NCBI GenBank assembly: GCA_013391385.1
Contig: JACBFI010000002.1
Coordinates: 62,001-126,000 of the forward strand
Source: Sediminibacterium sp. Gen4
Lineage (GTDB): Bacteria; Bacteroidota; Bacteroidia; Chitinophagales; Chitinophagaceae
Direction: 5' to 3'
DNA length: 64,000 bases
Shown piece after piece: positions 35,046 to 43,558 of this stretch (positions are counted from its first letter, which is position 1; each line of letters opens with the position of its first letter). The position numbers and the translations under genes are program-made. The notes beneath the pieces were generated by a model that saw only the letters and a program-made list of their open reading frames with translations, was not told the DNA's origin and made no database searches.

Positions 35046-35474
35046 TTATTTAATTTTTGTTCTGGCCGCTTTTACTTCTGCTGCCGTTACAAGAGAAGCT
35101 TTATTACTCCAACTATTCCTGATATAATTTAATACATCAGCAATTTGTGTATCAGTCAAATCAGGATTGGCAGACATATTATTATCATAATATTCTCCAT
35201 CAATTTCAACTCTCTCAGTCATCCCTTTAATGATGATACGAACCAATTTTAATTTATCATTTCCTTTTACGGTGGATGCTCCATCCAATGGCGGATTGAG
35301 TCGCGGAACCCCACTTCCATCCACTTGATGACAAGCCATACAGCGTTGTAGATAAATGGTTTTACCCCGATCTATAGAGGCTTTGATCGCAGGCTGAACT
35401 GTATTTGTAGCCGACCTACTCACAAATGCTGAACTCAATACGAGAACCAAACTCAAGAAATACACATATTTCAT
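35046..35474 (-). CDS. Periplasmic c-type cytochrome
   Basis: 142 residues. Signal peptide 1-21. One haem site CMACH (45-49), followed by GSGVPRLNPPLDG, and a likely axial Met100 in NNMSANPD. Class I monohaem cytochrome. It lies 8 bases downstream of the sugar dehydrogenase gene and is the natural electron acceptor for it. The pair sits inside the histidine gene cluster. Confidence 0.92.
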   Translation of the reverse strand: MKYVYFLSLVLVLSSAFVSRSATNTVQPAIKASIDRGKTIYLQRCMACHQVDGSGVPRLNPPLDGASTVKGNDKLKLVRIIIKGMTERVEIDGEYYDNNMSANPDLTDTQIADVLNYIRNSWSNKASLVTAAEVKAARTKIK

Positions 35475-35482
35475 ACCATTGA

Positions 35483-36769
35483 TTATTTGGCGTTATATAC
35501 AATTCTGTAAACGGTTCCTTTAACATCATCCGATACATACAGCGATCCATCCGAATCTTCTGTTAATCCACAAGGCCTATGTTTGGCATCACGTGGATTT
35601 TTAACCACTTCCGTACCCGAAAATCCATTAGCAAATACTTCCCATTGTCCGGAAGGTTTGCCATTCTCAAAAGGAATGAACACTACATAATATCCTTCCT
35701 GTGGTAAAGGTGAACGGTTCCATGATCCATGAAATGCAATAAAAGCACCATTTTTGTATTTAGCAGGAAATTGATTTCCGGTATAGAACAATAGCGCATT
35801 CGGAGCCATATGAGCAGGAAATGCTGCGATTGGGTCAATGGCTTTTTCTCCTCCCGCTTTCTTTCCATCACCACCATACTCAGGCGACAGCACTTTCTTT
35901 TTCTGGAAATGATCATAATAAACATAGGGCCATCCTGCATCATCGCCTTTATTAATCTCATACATGGTTTCAGAAGGAAGTTCTGCACTTACAGTGGTAT
36001 CAAACATGTCGGGGTACAAAGTGTACAACATATCTCTTCCGTGCATGGTCACATACAGCTTGTTTTGTTGTTGATTCCAATCAAGTCCTACAACATTTCT
36101 CAATCCCGTTGCATACCGAACACCATTGTGGTATCCTTGATCTGTTTGATCAACTTTAAACTGCCAAATACCTCCAGCTGAATCCAGAATGGGACAAGGA
36201 TACATTCCTTTTGAACCTTTGGTGCGATCTACTTCTTGGCAAGAATTAGAAGGCGCTCCGATATTCACATAAATATTACCGGCATTATCCAAAGCAATCG
36301 ACTTTGATGCATGCTGGCGTTTATCCCATAACCCTTTTACAATTCTTTGAGGGTTATCAGGATTAGTAACTTTCCCATTTTCATCCAATTGATAACGAAA
36401 AACATCTTCATTCGAAGAAGCATATAAATAATTATCTTTTATGGCGATACCTGTTCCGATATAATTACCAAAACTTGTTTCCACTTCCATCTTACCATCC
36501 TTATTTGCATCCGTGAGATAAACAATTCCTTTACCGCCTACCAAGCGCTCTAACTTTACATAAAGCCCACCTTGTTTAGTCGCAACAATATGTCTGGCTC
36601 TACCCAAATTATCTGCAGCGATCAAAGCTCCAAATCCTGAAGGCAATGTAAGTCCTGCATTATCTGCATCGGCTACTACCTGATTGTTAAGACTAAATTT
36701 TGTAGAATCATTCGCATTTATTACGAATGATATAGAAGCCAGTAAAAAAACGAGAACTATTTTTTTCAT
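35483..36769 (-). CDS. PQQ-dependent sugar dehydrogenase (glucose/sorbosone dehydrogenase family)
   Basis: 428 residues from ATG 36769 (the frame stays open upstream into hisC, but MKKIVLVFLLASISFVINA is a clear signal peptide). Beta-propeller of the GSDH family: LPSGFGALIAADNLGRARHIVAT, GLRNVVGLDWN, NKGDDAGWPYVYY, IAFHGSWNRSP and DAKHRPCGLTEDSDGSLYVSDD. Periplasmic oxidation of an aldose or sorbosone with PQQ as cofactor is expected, passing electrons to the adjacent cytochrome c. No PQQ synthesis gene is visible. Confidence 0.88.
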   Translation of the reverse strand: MKKIVLVFLLASISFVINANDSTKFSLNNQVVADADNAGLTLPSGFGALIAADNLGRARHIVATKQGGLYVKLERLVGGKGIVYLTDANKDGKMEVETSFGNYIGTGIAIKDNYLYASSNEDVFRYQLDENGKVTNPDNPQRIVKGLWDKRQHASKSIALDNAGNIYVNIGAPSNSCQEVDRTKGSKGMYPCPILDSAGGIWQFKVDQTDQGYHNGVRYATGLRNVVGLDWNQQQNKLYVTMHGRDMLYTLYPDMFDTTVSAELPSETMYEINKGDDAGWPYVYYDHFQKKKVLSPEYGGDGKKAGGEKAIDPIAAFPAHMAPNALLFYTGNQFPAKYKNGAFIAFHGSWNRSPLPQEGYYVVFIPFENGKPSGQWEVFANGFSGTEVVKNPRDAKHRPCGLTEDSDGSLYVSDDVKGTVYRIVYNAK

Positions 36770-36816
36770 GTAATGCTGAATTTGAGATGAAAGTACAAAT
36801 GAAAACATAGAATTAA

Positions 36817-37878
36817 TTAGTTTGTTTGTAAAACATACCATTCCTGCATGGCATCTACCAATTGGGTATTTTCCTGTTCTGTACCTACGGTGATCCGTAA
36901 ACAATTGTCGCATAATTGCACATTGCTTCTATCACGCAATACAATACCCTTGGTCAATAGAAACTCGTACACTTTTCTTGCCTCTGCAATTTTTACCAAT
37001 ATAAAATTCGCATCAGAAGGATATACGGTTTCAACGGTCGGCATAGAGATAAAAACTTCTGCCAATGCCTCACGCATATCTACCAATAACTTAATCATAT
37101 CATTCACCTGCCCTACTTCCTCTAATGCTTTTAATACAAGTTCCTGTGTGGCTTGGTTAATATTGTATGGAGGCTTTACCTTGTTCATGACTTCAATAAT
37201 GGCTTGCGAGGCAAAAGCCATTCCCAGTCTCAAACCCGCTAATCCCCATGCCTTACTAAGCGTTTGTAAAACAACCAGATTCTGGTATTCCTTTAATTCC
37301 TGTACAAACGATTTTTGTCGAGCGAAGTTGATATATGCTTCATCAATTACCACAATACCATTGAAGTTATTCAACACCATTTCAATATCGGTACGATTCA
37401 AAGAATTACCGGTTGGATTATTGGGTGAACAGAGCCAAATGATTTTAGTATTTGCATCGATCAAATTTTCCAGATGAACCAGATCCAATTGGAAATCCGG
37501 CAGCAATGGTGCCTTACGAATGTCAATATCATTGATATGGGCACTTACTTCATACATACCGTATGTAGGCGGACAAATAATCACATTATCTTTTCCGGGC
37601 TCACAAAAGCATCGAAATAAAATATCGATACATTCATCGCTACCATTCCCTAGAAAAATATGTTCAGGCAGTATTCCTTTGACCGCACTCAGCTTTTGTT
37701 TGATGAGTTGCTGATGCGGATCCGGATATCGGTTATACCATTTCAGCAATGGCGATCCCAAACTATTTTCATTGGCGTCTAAAAATACTTTTGCTTCACC
37801 ACTAAATTCATCACGTGCTGATGAATAAGGCGTTAACTTTTTAATATTTGCTCTGGTGAGTTGATCCAGGTTAAACAT
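36817..37878 (-). CDS. hisC: Histidinol-phosphate aminotransferase
   Basis: 353 residues, class I/II PLP fold. FLDANENSLGSPL (32-44), GNGSDECID (78-86), SPNNPTGN (151-158), IDEAYINF (178-185) and PLP Lys209 in QTLSKAWGLAGLRLG are all HisC hallmarks. It transfers the amino group from glutamate to imidazole acetol phosphate. The gap to hisD is 27 bases. Downstream, the dehydrogenase-cytochrome pair separates it from hisB. Confidence 0.96.
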   Translation of the reverse strand: MFNLDQLTRANIKKLTPYSSARDEFSGEAKVFLDANENSLGSPLLKWYNRYPDPHQQLIKQKLSAVKGILPEHIFLGNGSDECIDILFRCFCEPGKDNVIICPPTYGMYEVSAHINDIDIRKAPLLPDFQLDLVHLENLIDANTKIIWLCSPNNPTGNSLNRTDIEMVLNNFNGIVVIDEAYINFARQKSFVQELKEYQNLVVLQTLSKAWGLAGLRLGMAFASQAIIEVMNKVKPPYNINQATQELVLKALEEVGQVNDMIKLLVDMREALAEVFISMPTVETVYPSDANFILVKIAEARKVYEFLLTKGIVLRDRSNVQLCDNCLRITVGTEQENTQLVDAMQEWYVLQTN

Positions 37879-37905
37879 ATTAATGAATTGTAAATAATCT
37901 GAAAT

Positions 37906-39177
37906 TTATAAACGTATTGTCACTGCTTTTTTGTGTGCATCCAATCCTTCCGCAGCAGCCATAGCTGTTACAGTAGGTGCAATGGCTGTTAATCCCTCTT
38001 TGGTGAGTCGCTGGTACGTGATCTTTTTCACAAAAGAGTCTAAACTCACACCACTATATGCTCTGGCGAATCCATTGGTGGGTAAGGTATGATTGGTACC
38101 GCTGGCATAATCTCCAACACTTTCAGGGGAATAATTACCTAAGAACACAGAACCTGCATTGGTAATTTTTTCAGCGATCCATTCATCTTGCTCGCAAGCT
38201 ATAATCAAGTGCTCAGCAGCATATTCATTGACCAAATCAATTGCGTCATCCATATTCTTGACAAAAATAGCTTTACTATTTTCCAGCGCTTTGACTGCCA
38301 TCTCTTTTCGAGGTAATTGTTCTAACTGTACTGATAGCTCTTTGATGACTGCATCAATCAACTGGTTATCGATTGACACCAATAGTACCTGACTATCTGC
38401 ACCATGTTCAGCCTGACTCAACAAATCTGCCGCAACAAATGAGGGATTCGCACTGGCATCTGCCAGTACACAAACTTCACTAGGTCCGGCAGGCATATCA
38501 ATGGCCGTTCCTTCATGTTGCACCAGTTGTTTGGCACAGGTTACATATTGATTCCCCGGACCAAATATTTTATACACGCGCGGAACGGTTTCCGTACCAT
38601 AAGCCATAGCGGCTATAGCCTGAACACCACCCATTTTAAAAATTTTATGAACCCCTGTTAAACTAGCTGCGTACAAAATAGCTGGGTTTAGTTTGCCTTC
38701 CTTATCGGGTGGCGAACAAAGAATCACTTCTTTACATCCCGCAATTTGGGCAGGAATAGCGAGCATCAATATGGTAGAAAACAATGGTGCTGTGCCACCC
38801 GGAATATATAATCCTACTTTATCTATTCCCACCGACTTTCTCCAGCAGCGAACACCTTTCATGGTTTCCACTACCTCAATAGCCGTTTTTTGTTTTTCAT
38901 GAAAAACACGAATATTATTGGCTGCTTGTTTAATTGCTCGTTTCAGATCATCGGGTACTTGTTGTATGGCTGATTCAATTTCTTCATCCGTTACTACAAG
39001 TGATGATAATTGAACCCCATCAAATTGACGGGTGAATTGTAGTACTGCTTTATCACCATCCTGTTTTACGACATCCAATACTCCTTTGACTTGCTGCTCC
39101 AATGTTACAGTGTCAATAACAGGTCGTTGAAGGATATGACTCCAGGTATTTCTTTCAGGCAATTCAATTTTTTTCAT
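37906..39177 (-). CDS. hisD: Histidinol dehydrogenase
   Basis: 423 residues. It oxidises histidinol to histidine in two NAD-dependent steps with zinc. Typical blocks: YIPGGTAPLFSTILMLAIPAQIAGC, GVQAIAAMAYGTETVPRV, KIFGPGNQYVTCAKQLV, DMPAGPSEVCVLAD, LLSQAEHGADSQ (zinc ligands) and NHTLPTNGFARAYSG. It starts 13 bases after the hisG stop. Confidence 0.98.
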   Translation of the reverse strand: MKKIELPERNTWSHILQRPVIDTVTLEQQVKGVLDVVKQDGDKAVLQFTRQFDGVQLSSLVVTDEEIESAIQQVPDDLKRAIKQAANNIRVFHEKQKTAIEVVETMKGVRCWRKSVGIDKVGLYIPGGTAPLFSTILMLAIPAQIAGCKEVILCSPPDKEGKLNPAILYAASLTGVHKIFKMGGVQAIAAMAYGTETVPRVYKIFGPGNQYVTCAKQLVQHEGTAIDMPAGPSEVCVLADASANPSFVAADLLSQAEHGADSQVLLVSIDNQLIDAVIKELSVQLEQLPRKEMAVKALENSKAIFVKNMDDAIDLVNEYAAEHLIIACEQDEWIAEKITNAGSVFLGNYSPESVGDYASGTNHTLPTNGFARAYSGVSLDSFVKKITYQRLTKEGLTAIAPTVTAMAAAEGLDAHKKAVTIRL

Positions 39178-39190
39178 ACTTCTCTTTTAT

Positions 39191-40045
39191 CTATACAATC
39201 ATTTTTTCAATCGGCACTACTAATATTCCCTGTGCACCTGCTGCTTTTAATTGTTCAATGATATCCCAGAACTCATTTTCATTGAGTACACTATGAACAC
39301 TACTCCATCCCGGATCAGCCAATGGTAATACGGTTGGACTTTTCATACCGGGTAGTAAAGCGATGATTTCAGCAAGTTTATCATTCGGCGCATTCAGCAA
39401 AATGTATTTATTGTTTTTTGCTTTTTTTACGGACTGAATACGGAATAACAAACGATTCAACAATTGTGTTTTCGCATCCTCTAGTTGATTATTTCGGATC
39501 AATACTGCTTGCGATTGTAAAATGGTTTCAGCCTCTTTCAGTCCGTTCATAAAAAGTGTAGATCCGCTGCTGACCAGATCACAAATAGCATCTGCTAATC
39601 CGATACCAGGTGCAATCTCAACACTACCACTGATTTCGTGTATTTCAGCAGTAATATTTTTCTCCTTCAGAAAGTTCTCTACAATCACCGGATAACTGGT
39701 TGCAATCTTTTTACCATTCAGAAAAGAAGCATCCATATATTCTTCTCCTCTTCGCACAGCCATGCTCAAACGGCATTTACCAAAGCCCAGTTTCTCAACA
39801 ACGGTTACTTTTTTTCTTTTTTCATATACCACATTCTCACCAACAAATCCAATATCAGCCACAGCATCTTCTACATATTGCGGGATATCGTCATCTCTTA
39901 AAAAATATACTTCAATAGGGAAGTTGGTAGCTTCCGCTTTGAGTTTGTTTACCCCATTGCTGATATCGATACCACATTCCTTTAACAAACGAATGGAATC
40001 ATCGTGTAACCGGCCACTTTTTTGAATTGCGAGCTTTAGTTTCAT
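39191..40045 (-). CDS. hisG: ATP phosphoribosyltransferase, long (regulated) form
   Basis: 284 residues, so the HisG(L) form with a C-terminal regulatory domain (about 210-284, KYILLNAPNDKLAEIIALLPGMKSPTVLPL) that binds histidine for feedback control; HisZ is not needed. The catalytic part has KLAIQKSGRLHDDSIRLLKECG, DIGFVGENVVYE and the PRPP-site-like DAICDLVSSGSTLFMNGL. It is the first enzyme of histidine synthesis and first gene of the cluster. The ATG lies 16 bases after the U-run of the attenuator at 40062-40090. Confidence 0.97.
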   Translation of the reverse strand: MKLKLAIQKSGRLHDDSIRLLKECGIDISNGVNKLKAEATNFPIEVYFLRDDDIPQYVEDAVADIGFVGENVVYEKRKKVTVVEKLGFGKCRLSMAVRRGEEYMDASFLNGKKIATSYPVIVENFLKEKNITAEIHEISGSVEIAPGIGLADAICDLVSSGSTLFMNGLKEAETILQSQAVLIRNNQLEDAKTQLLNRLLFRIQSVKKAKNNKYILLNAPNDKLAEIIALLPGMKSPTVLPLADPGWSSVHSVLNENEFWDIIEQLKAAGAQGILVVPIEKMIV

Positions 40046-40061
40046 AGTATTCAGTTAAAAT

Positions 40062-40130
40062 AAAAAAGGCCTACCACCTGGTAAGCCTTTCAATGTTTTA
40101 TGTTTGGCACAAAACACCAACAGCCTACCC
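40062..40130 (-). promoter_or_regulatory. Histidine operon attenuator (terminator and antiterminator)
   Basis: On the minus strand, AAAGGCTTACC (90-80 of 40080-40090) pairs with GGTAGGCCTTT (40065-40075), loop AGGT, then a T-run: an intrinsic terminator upstream of hisG. A second copy of GGTAGGCT (40122-40129) lies over the leader stop codon and can pair with AGGCTTACC (40080-40088), which would block the terminator. The duplicated GGTAGGC arm is the typical mark of amino acid attenuators. Confidence 0.85.
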
Positions 40131-40175
40131 AATGGGCAAGTAATGATGGTGGTGGATATGTGCGAATTGTTTCAT
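40125..40175 (-). CDS. Histidine leader peptide (MKQFAHIHHHHYLPIG)
   Basis: 16 codons plus TAG, ATG at 40175. Five of 16 residues are histidine, four of them consecutive. Stalling of the ribosome at these codons when charged tRNA-His is scarce would leave the GGTAGGCT segment free to form the antiterminator. Normal translation to the stop would cover it and let the terminator form. Too short for ordinary gene callers. A fitting promoter lies just upstream, with the ATG almost at the predicted transcript start. Confidence 0.85.
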   Translation of the reverse strand: MKQFAHIHHHHYLPIG

Positions 40176-40181
40176 GAGATG

Positions 40182-40213
40182 CAAAAGTACAGGCATCTTC
40201 ATTCCCCTGCAAA
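40182..40213 (-). promoter_or_regulatory. Promoter of the histidine operon
   Basis: Minus strand: TTTG (40210-40213), 20-nt spacer, TACTTTTG (40182-40189), a full match to the Bacteroidota -33/-7 pattern TTTG / TAnnTTTG. The box ends 6 bases before the leader peptide ATG, so the transcript would start at or within a few bases of that ATG. Confidence 0.7.
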
Positions 40214-40290
40214 TTTTTTTCACCCGATCATCCATTAGACCGGCATTCCTGCCTCATAATACCTAACTTACGTGTCCCAAATTGCAGCCT

Positions 40291-41064
40291 ATGTTAAAAA
40301 CAATGGTATTTGCCGTTCTCTCATTGATTTGTCTGACAGCTATTTCCCAGAAAAGGAAATTGATTTGGAGCGATGAATTCAATAAAAATGGACTGCCCGA
40401 TTCTACCAAATGGAGCTATGATGTTGGTGGACATGGATGGGGAAATAATGAATTGCAATACTATACATCCCAACAATTGAAGAATGCAAGGGTTGAAAAA
40501 GGCATGTTGGTAATAGAAGCCCACAAAGAAAAAATGGGTGAGAACGATTATACTTCTGCCCGATTGGTTACCAAGGGAAAAGCTGATTGGAAATATGTGC
40601 GTATTGAAGTGCGTGCCAAATTACCCAAAGGAGTAGGCACTTGGCCTGCAATATGGATGCTAGGTACCACACCAAAAATTACCTGGCCTGATGACGGAGA
40701 GATCGATATCATGGAACATGTAGGTTATAACCAAGGAACGATTCATGCTTCTGTACACACCAAAAAATACTTTCACAGTATCGGCACACAAAAGACTGCT
40801 ACTGTTAGTGTTCCCGATTGCAGTGAGAAATTTCATGTATACGCTTTGGAGTGGAATGAAGAAACCATTACCGTTCTGGTAGATAACAAGCCTTACTTTA
40901 CTTTCAAAAATGAACATACCGGGAATGATGCGTGGCCATTTGACAAACCCTTTCATTTACTCTTGAATATTGCTGTAGGTGGATCATGGGGCGGACAAAA
41001 AGGGGTAGATGAAAAAGTATTTCCACAGAAAATGTGGATCGACTATGTACGTGTTTACCAATAA
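40291..41064 (+). CDS. Secreted GH16 beta-glucanase (laminarinase-like)
   Basis: 257 residues from ATG 40291. Signal peptide ending at ISQ. GH16 beta-jelly roll: KLIWSDEFNKNGLPDSTKWSY at the start, WPAIWMLG, and the catalytic DGEIDIMEHVG (nucleophile and acid/base Glu of the ExDxxE motif), then a late AVGGSWGG and WIDYVRVYQ ending. The extra residue after EIDIM (the DIME form) is typical of endo-beta-1,3-glucanases. It hydrolyses laminarin-like glucans outside the cell. 41 bases upstream of the S9 peptidase gene on the same strand. Confidence 0.94.
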   Translation: MLKTMVFAVLSLICLTAISQKRKLIWSDEFNKNGLPDSTKWSYDVGGHGWGNNELQYYTSQQLKNARVEKGMLVIEAHKEKMGENDYTSARLVTKGKADWKYVRIEVRAKLPKGVGTWPAIWMLGTTPKITWPDDGEIDIMEHVGYNQGTIHASVHTKKYFHSIGTQKTATVSVPDCSEKFHVYALEWNEETITVLVDNKPYFTFKNEHTGNDAWPFDKPFHLLLNIAVGGSWGGQKGVDEKVFPQKMWIDYVRVYQ

Positions 41065-41105
41065 TCATACATTTTCAAAAATCAACACCGATAAAACCAA
41101 TTATT

Positions 41106-43520
41106 ATGAAAAAATGGTTCTTTAGTTTTCTTATCGCTGGTGCATCCTTTACAGCATTGTATGCACAGGATGATAACAGCTATCGCACACCTGCCAAAGA
41201 AGTAATGGAATTGTTACTGGCAAAACCAACGCCTTCTGTTAGCATCGATGGTAAAGCAGAATGGATGTTATTAAGTGAGCGCAACAGTTATCCAACCGTA
41301 GAAGAACTCGGACAGCCGGAGATACGTGTTGCGGGTTTAAGAATCAATCCCAATAATTTTGCTCCCAGCAGACAGAATTTTATCAATAATTTTTCTCTGC
41401 AGAATATCAAAACAGGTGTAAGTACACAGGTTACCGGTTTACCTGCAAATTTATTAGCGGGCAATGTGAGTTGGAGTCCTTCTGAAACCAAAATTGCGTT
41501 TACCCATACTACCGGTTCAAGGGTTGACCTGTATGTGATTGATGTAGCTAGTAAAAAAGCTACTAAAATCAATAAACAAGCATTGAATACGATCTTAGGT
41601 ACTTCTTATACCTGGGTAGATGATAATACCATTATTTATAAAGCCGCTACGCAACCTGCAGCCAATGCCCCTAAGCGTCCCATTACTCCTAAAGGCCCTA
41701 CTATTCAACAGAATTTAGGTAAAGCGGCGCCAAGTCCTACTTATCAGGATTTGATCAAATCGCCTTTTGATGAACAACTGTTTGAGTTTTATGCGAATGG
41801 ACAACTGGTACAAAACAAAAACGGGGTAGAAACCAATCTGGGTAAATCCGGCATCGTTTCTACGTTTAGTTTATCGCCGGATAAAAAATATATGATGGTG
41901 AGAACCATTCGTAAACCATTTTCTTATCTGGTGACAGCCAATGGATTCCCTTCTACCATTACCATTCAGGATCTCACAGGAAAAGTGGTAAAAGTATTGG
42001 CTGAATTACCTTCTTCTGAAGGAACACCTTCAGGATATGATAATACACAAAATGTTCCGCGTGGATTTGATTGGAGAGATGATGAAGCAGCTACCATTAC
42101 CTGGGCTATGCCGCTGGATAGTGGATTGATCAAAAAACAAGTAGAGTATCATGATGCTGTTTATGCATTAAGCGCTCCTTTCACTGGTGAAGCCAAAGAA
42201 TTGTTTAAAACCAAAACACGTTATGCCGGCACAACATGGGGTGATGCTACATTGGCACTGGTACAGGAAGTATTAAGATCAAAACAAACTGTTCGTGTGA
42301 GTCGATACAATAGCACAACAGGGTCTTTGGAATTATTGATTGAAAGAAATCAGACCGATGCTTATAATAATCCGGGGTCACCTGTATTGACCAGAAATAA
42401 ATTCGGTAGACCGGTGATTCAAACCACTGATAATGGTACAAAGATTCTGATGAACAATACCACAGGATCTTCTCCAAAAGGTGACCTTCCTTTCTTGGCT
42501 AAATTTGATTTGTCTACTAAGAAAAACGAGATCATCTGGCGCTGTGCTGAAGGTGTTTATGAAACTGTGAATGACGTGATAGATGCCGATAAACTGGTTT
42601 TATTAACGCGTCGTGAATCACAAAAAGAAGTACCTAACTACTATATTAAAAATTTAGTTTTACGTATCGCTGACAGAGCAATTACCAATTTTACCAATCC
42701 CTATCCACAACTGGAAGGTGTAAGCAAGGAAAAAGTAAAATACAAAAGAGCAGATGGTGTAGACCTTACAGGTGAACTATATTTACCAAAGGGATATAAC
42801 AAAGACAAGGACGGACCATTACCATTGATTATTTGGGCTTACCCACGCGAATTCAACAGCGCTGCTGATGCTGCTCAAATCAGAGGAAGCCAATACCGTT
42901 TTACAACTTTAAGCTGGGGCTCTCCTATTTATTATGTAACACAAGGTTATGCAGTATTAGATAACGCTGAAATGCCGATCGTAGCCACTTCTGCTGATAA
43001 AAAACCGAATGACAATTTTGTTGCTCAGCTGAAGATGAATGCAGAAGCAGCGATTAATCATTTATCGGGATTGGGTGTAGCCGATAAAAATCGTGTGGGT
43101 GTAGGTGGACATAGCTATGGTGCTTTTATGACCGCCAATTTATTGGCACATACCAACTTGTTCAAAGCTGGTGTTGCCAGAAGTGGTGCGTATAACAGAA
43201 CCTTAACTCCTTTTGGGTTCCAGAATGAAGACCGTACTTACTGGCAGGCTCCTCAGTTGTATTATGAAATGAGTCCATTTAGCTATGCTGACAAAATCAA
43301 AACACCGATCTTATTGATTCATGGTGACAGTGATGATAACACAGGAACTTACCCTATTAATAGTGAACGTTTATATGCAGCTATTAAAGGACATGGTGGC
43401 ACGGTGCGTTTTGTTTTCTTACCTTATGAAGCACATGGTTATCGTGGAAAAGAGAATGTGTTGCATACTTTATGGGAGCAACAACAATGGTTAGATAAAT
43501 ATGTGAAAGGAGCGAAATAA
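41106..43520 (+). CDS. Secreted S9-family prolyl oligopeptidase-like serine peptidase
   Basis: 804 residues from ATG 41106 (the earlier in-frame start is inside GH16). Signal peptide 1-20 (cut after LYAQ). Beta-propeller first, then an alpha/beta-hydrolase domain with nucleophile Ser in GVGGHSYGAFM, Asp in IHGDSDDNTGT and His in YEAHGYRG. It matches the long S9 aminopeptidases (S9C/S9D glutamyl-type) common in Bacteroidota. Followed by a bidirectional terminator. Confidence 0.92.
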   Translation: MKKWFFSFLIAGASFTALYAQDDNSYRTPAKEVMELLLAKPTPSVSIDGKAEWMLLSERNSYPTVEELGQPEIRVAGLRINPNNFAPSRQNFINNFSLQNIKTGVSTQVTGLPANLLAGNVSWSPSETKIAFTHTTGSRVDLYVIDVASKKATKINKQALNTILGTSYTWVDDNTIIYKAATQPAANAPKRPITPKGPTIQQNLGKAAPSPTYQDLIKSPFDEQLFEFYANGQLVQNKNGVETNLGKSGIVSTFSLSPDKKYMMVRTIRKPFSYLVTANGFPSTITIQDLTGKVVKVLAELPSSEGTPSGYDNTQNVPRGFDWRDDEAATITWAMPLDSGLIKKQVEYHDAVYALSAPFTGEAKELFKTKTRYAGTTWGDATLALVQEVLRSKQTVRVSRYNSTTGSLELLIERNQTDAYNNPGSPVLTRNKFGRPVIQTTDNGTKILMNNTTGSSPKGDLPFLAKFDLSTKKNEIIWRCAEGVYETVNDVIDADKLVLLTRRESQKEVPNYYIKNLVLRIADRAITNFTNPYPQLEGVSKEKVKYKRADGVDLTGELYLPKGYNKDKDGPLPLIIWAYPREFNSAADAAQIRGSQYRFTTLSWGSPIYYVTQGYAVLDNAEMPIVATSADKKPNDNFVAQLKMNAEAAINHLSGLGVADKNRVGVGGHSYGAFMTANLLAHTNLFKAGVARSGAYNRTLTPFGFQNEDRTYWQAPQLYYEMSPFSYADKIKTPILLIHGDSDDNTGTYPINSERLYAAIKGHGGTVRFVFLPYEAHGYRGKENVLHTLWEQQQWLDKYVKGAK

Positions 43521-43524
43521 AAAT

Positions 43525-43558
43525 AAAAAAGCACGGGGATATAACCCGTGCTTTTTTT
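43525..43558. terminator. Bidirectional intrinsic terminator
   Basis: AAAAAA, then GCACGGG (43531-43537) pairing with CCCGTGC (43545-43551), then TTTTTTT. It serves the S9 peptidase and the convergent TlpA-like gene. Confidence 0.9.
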
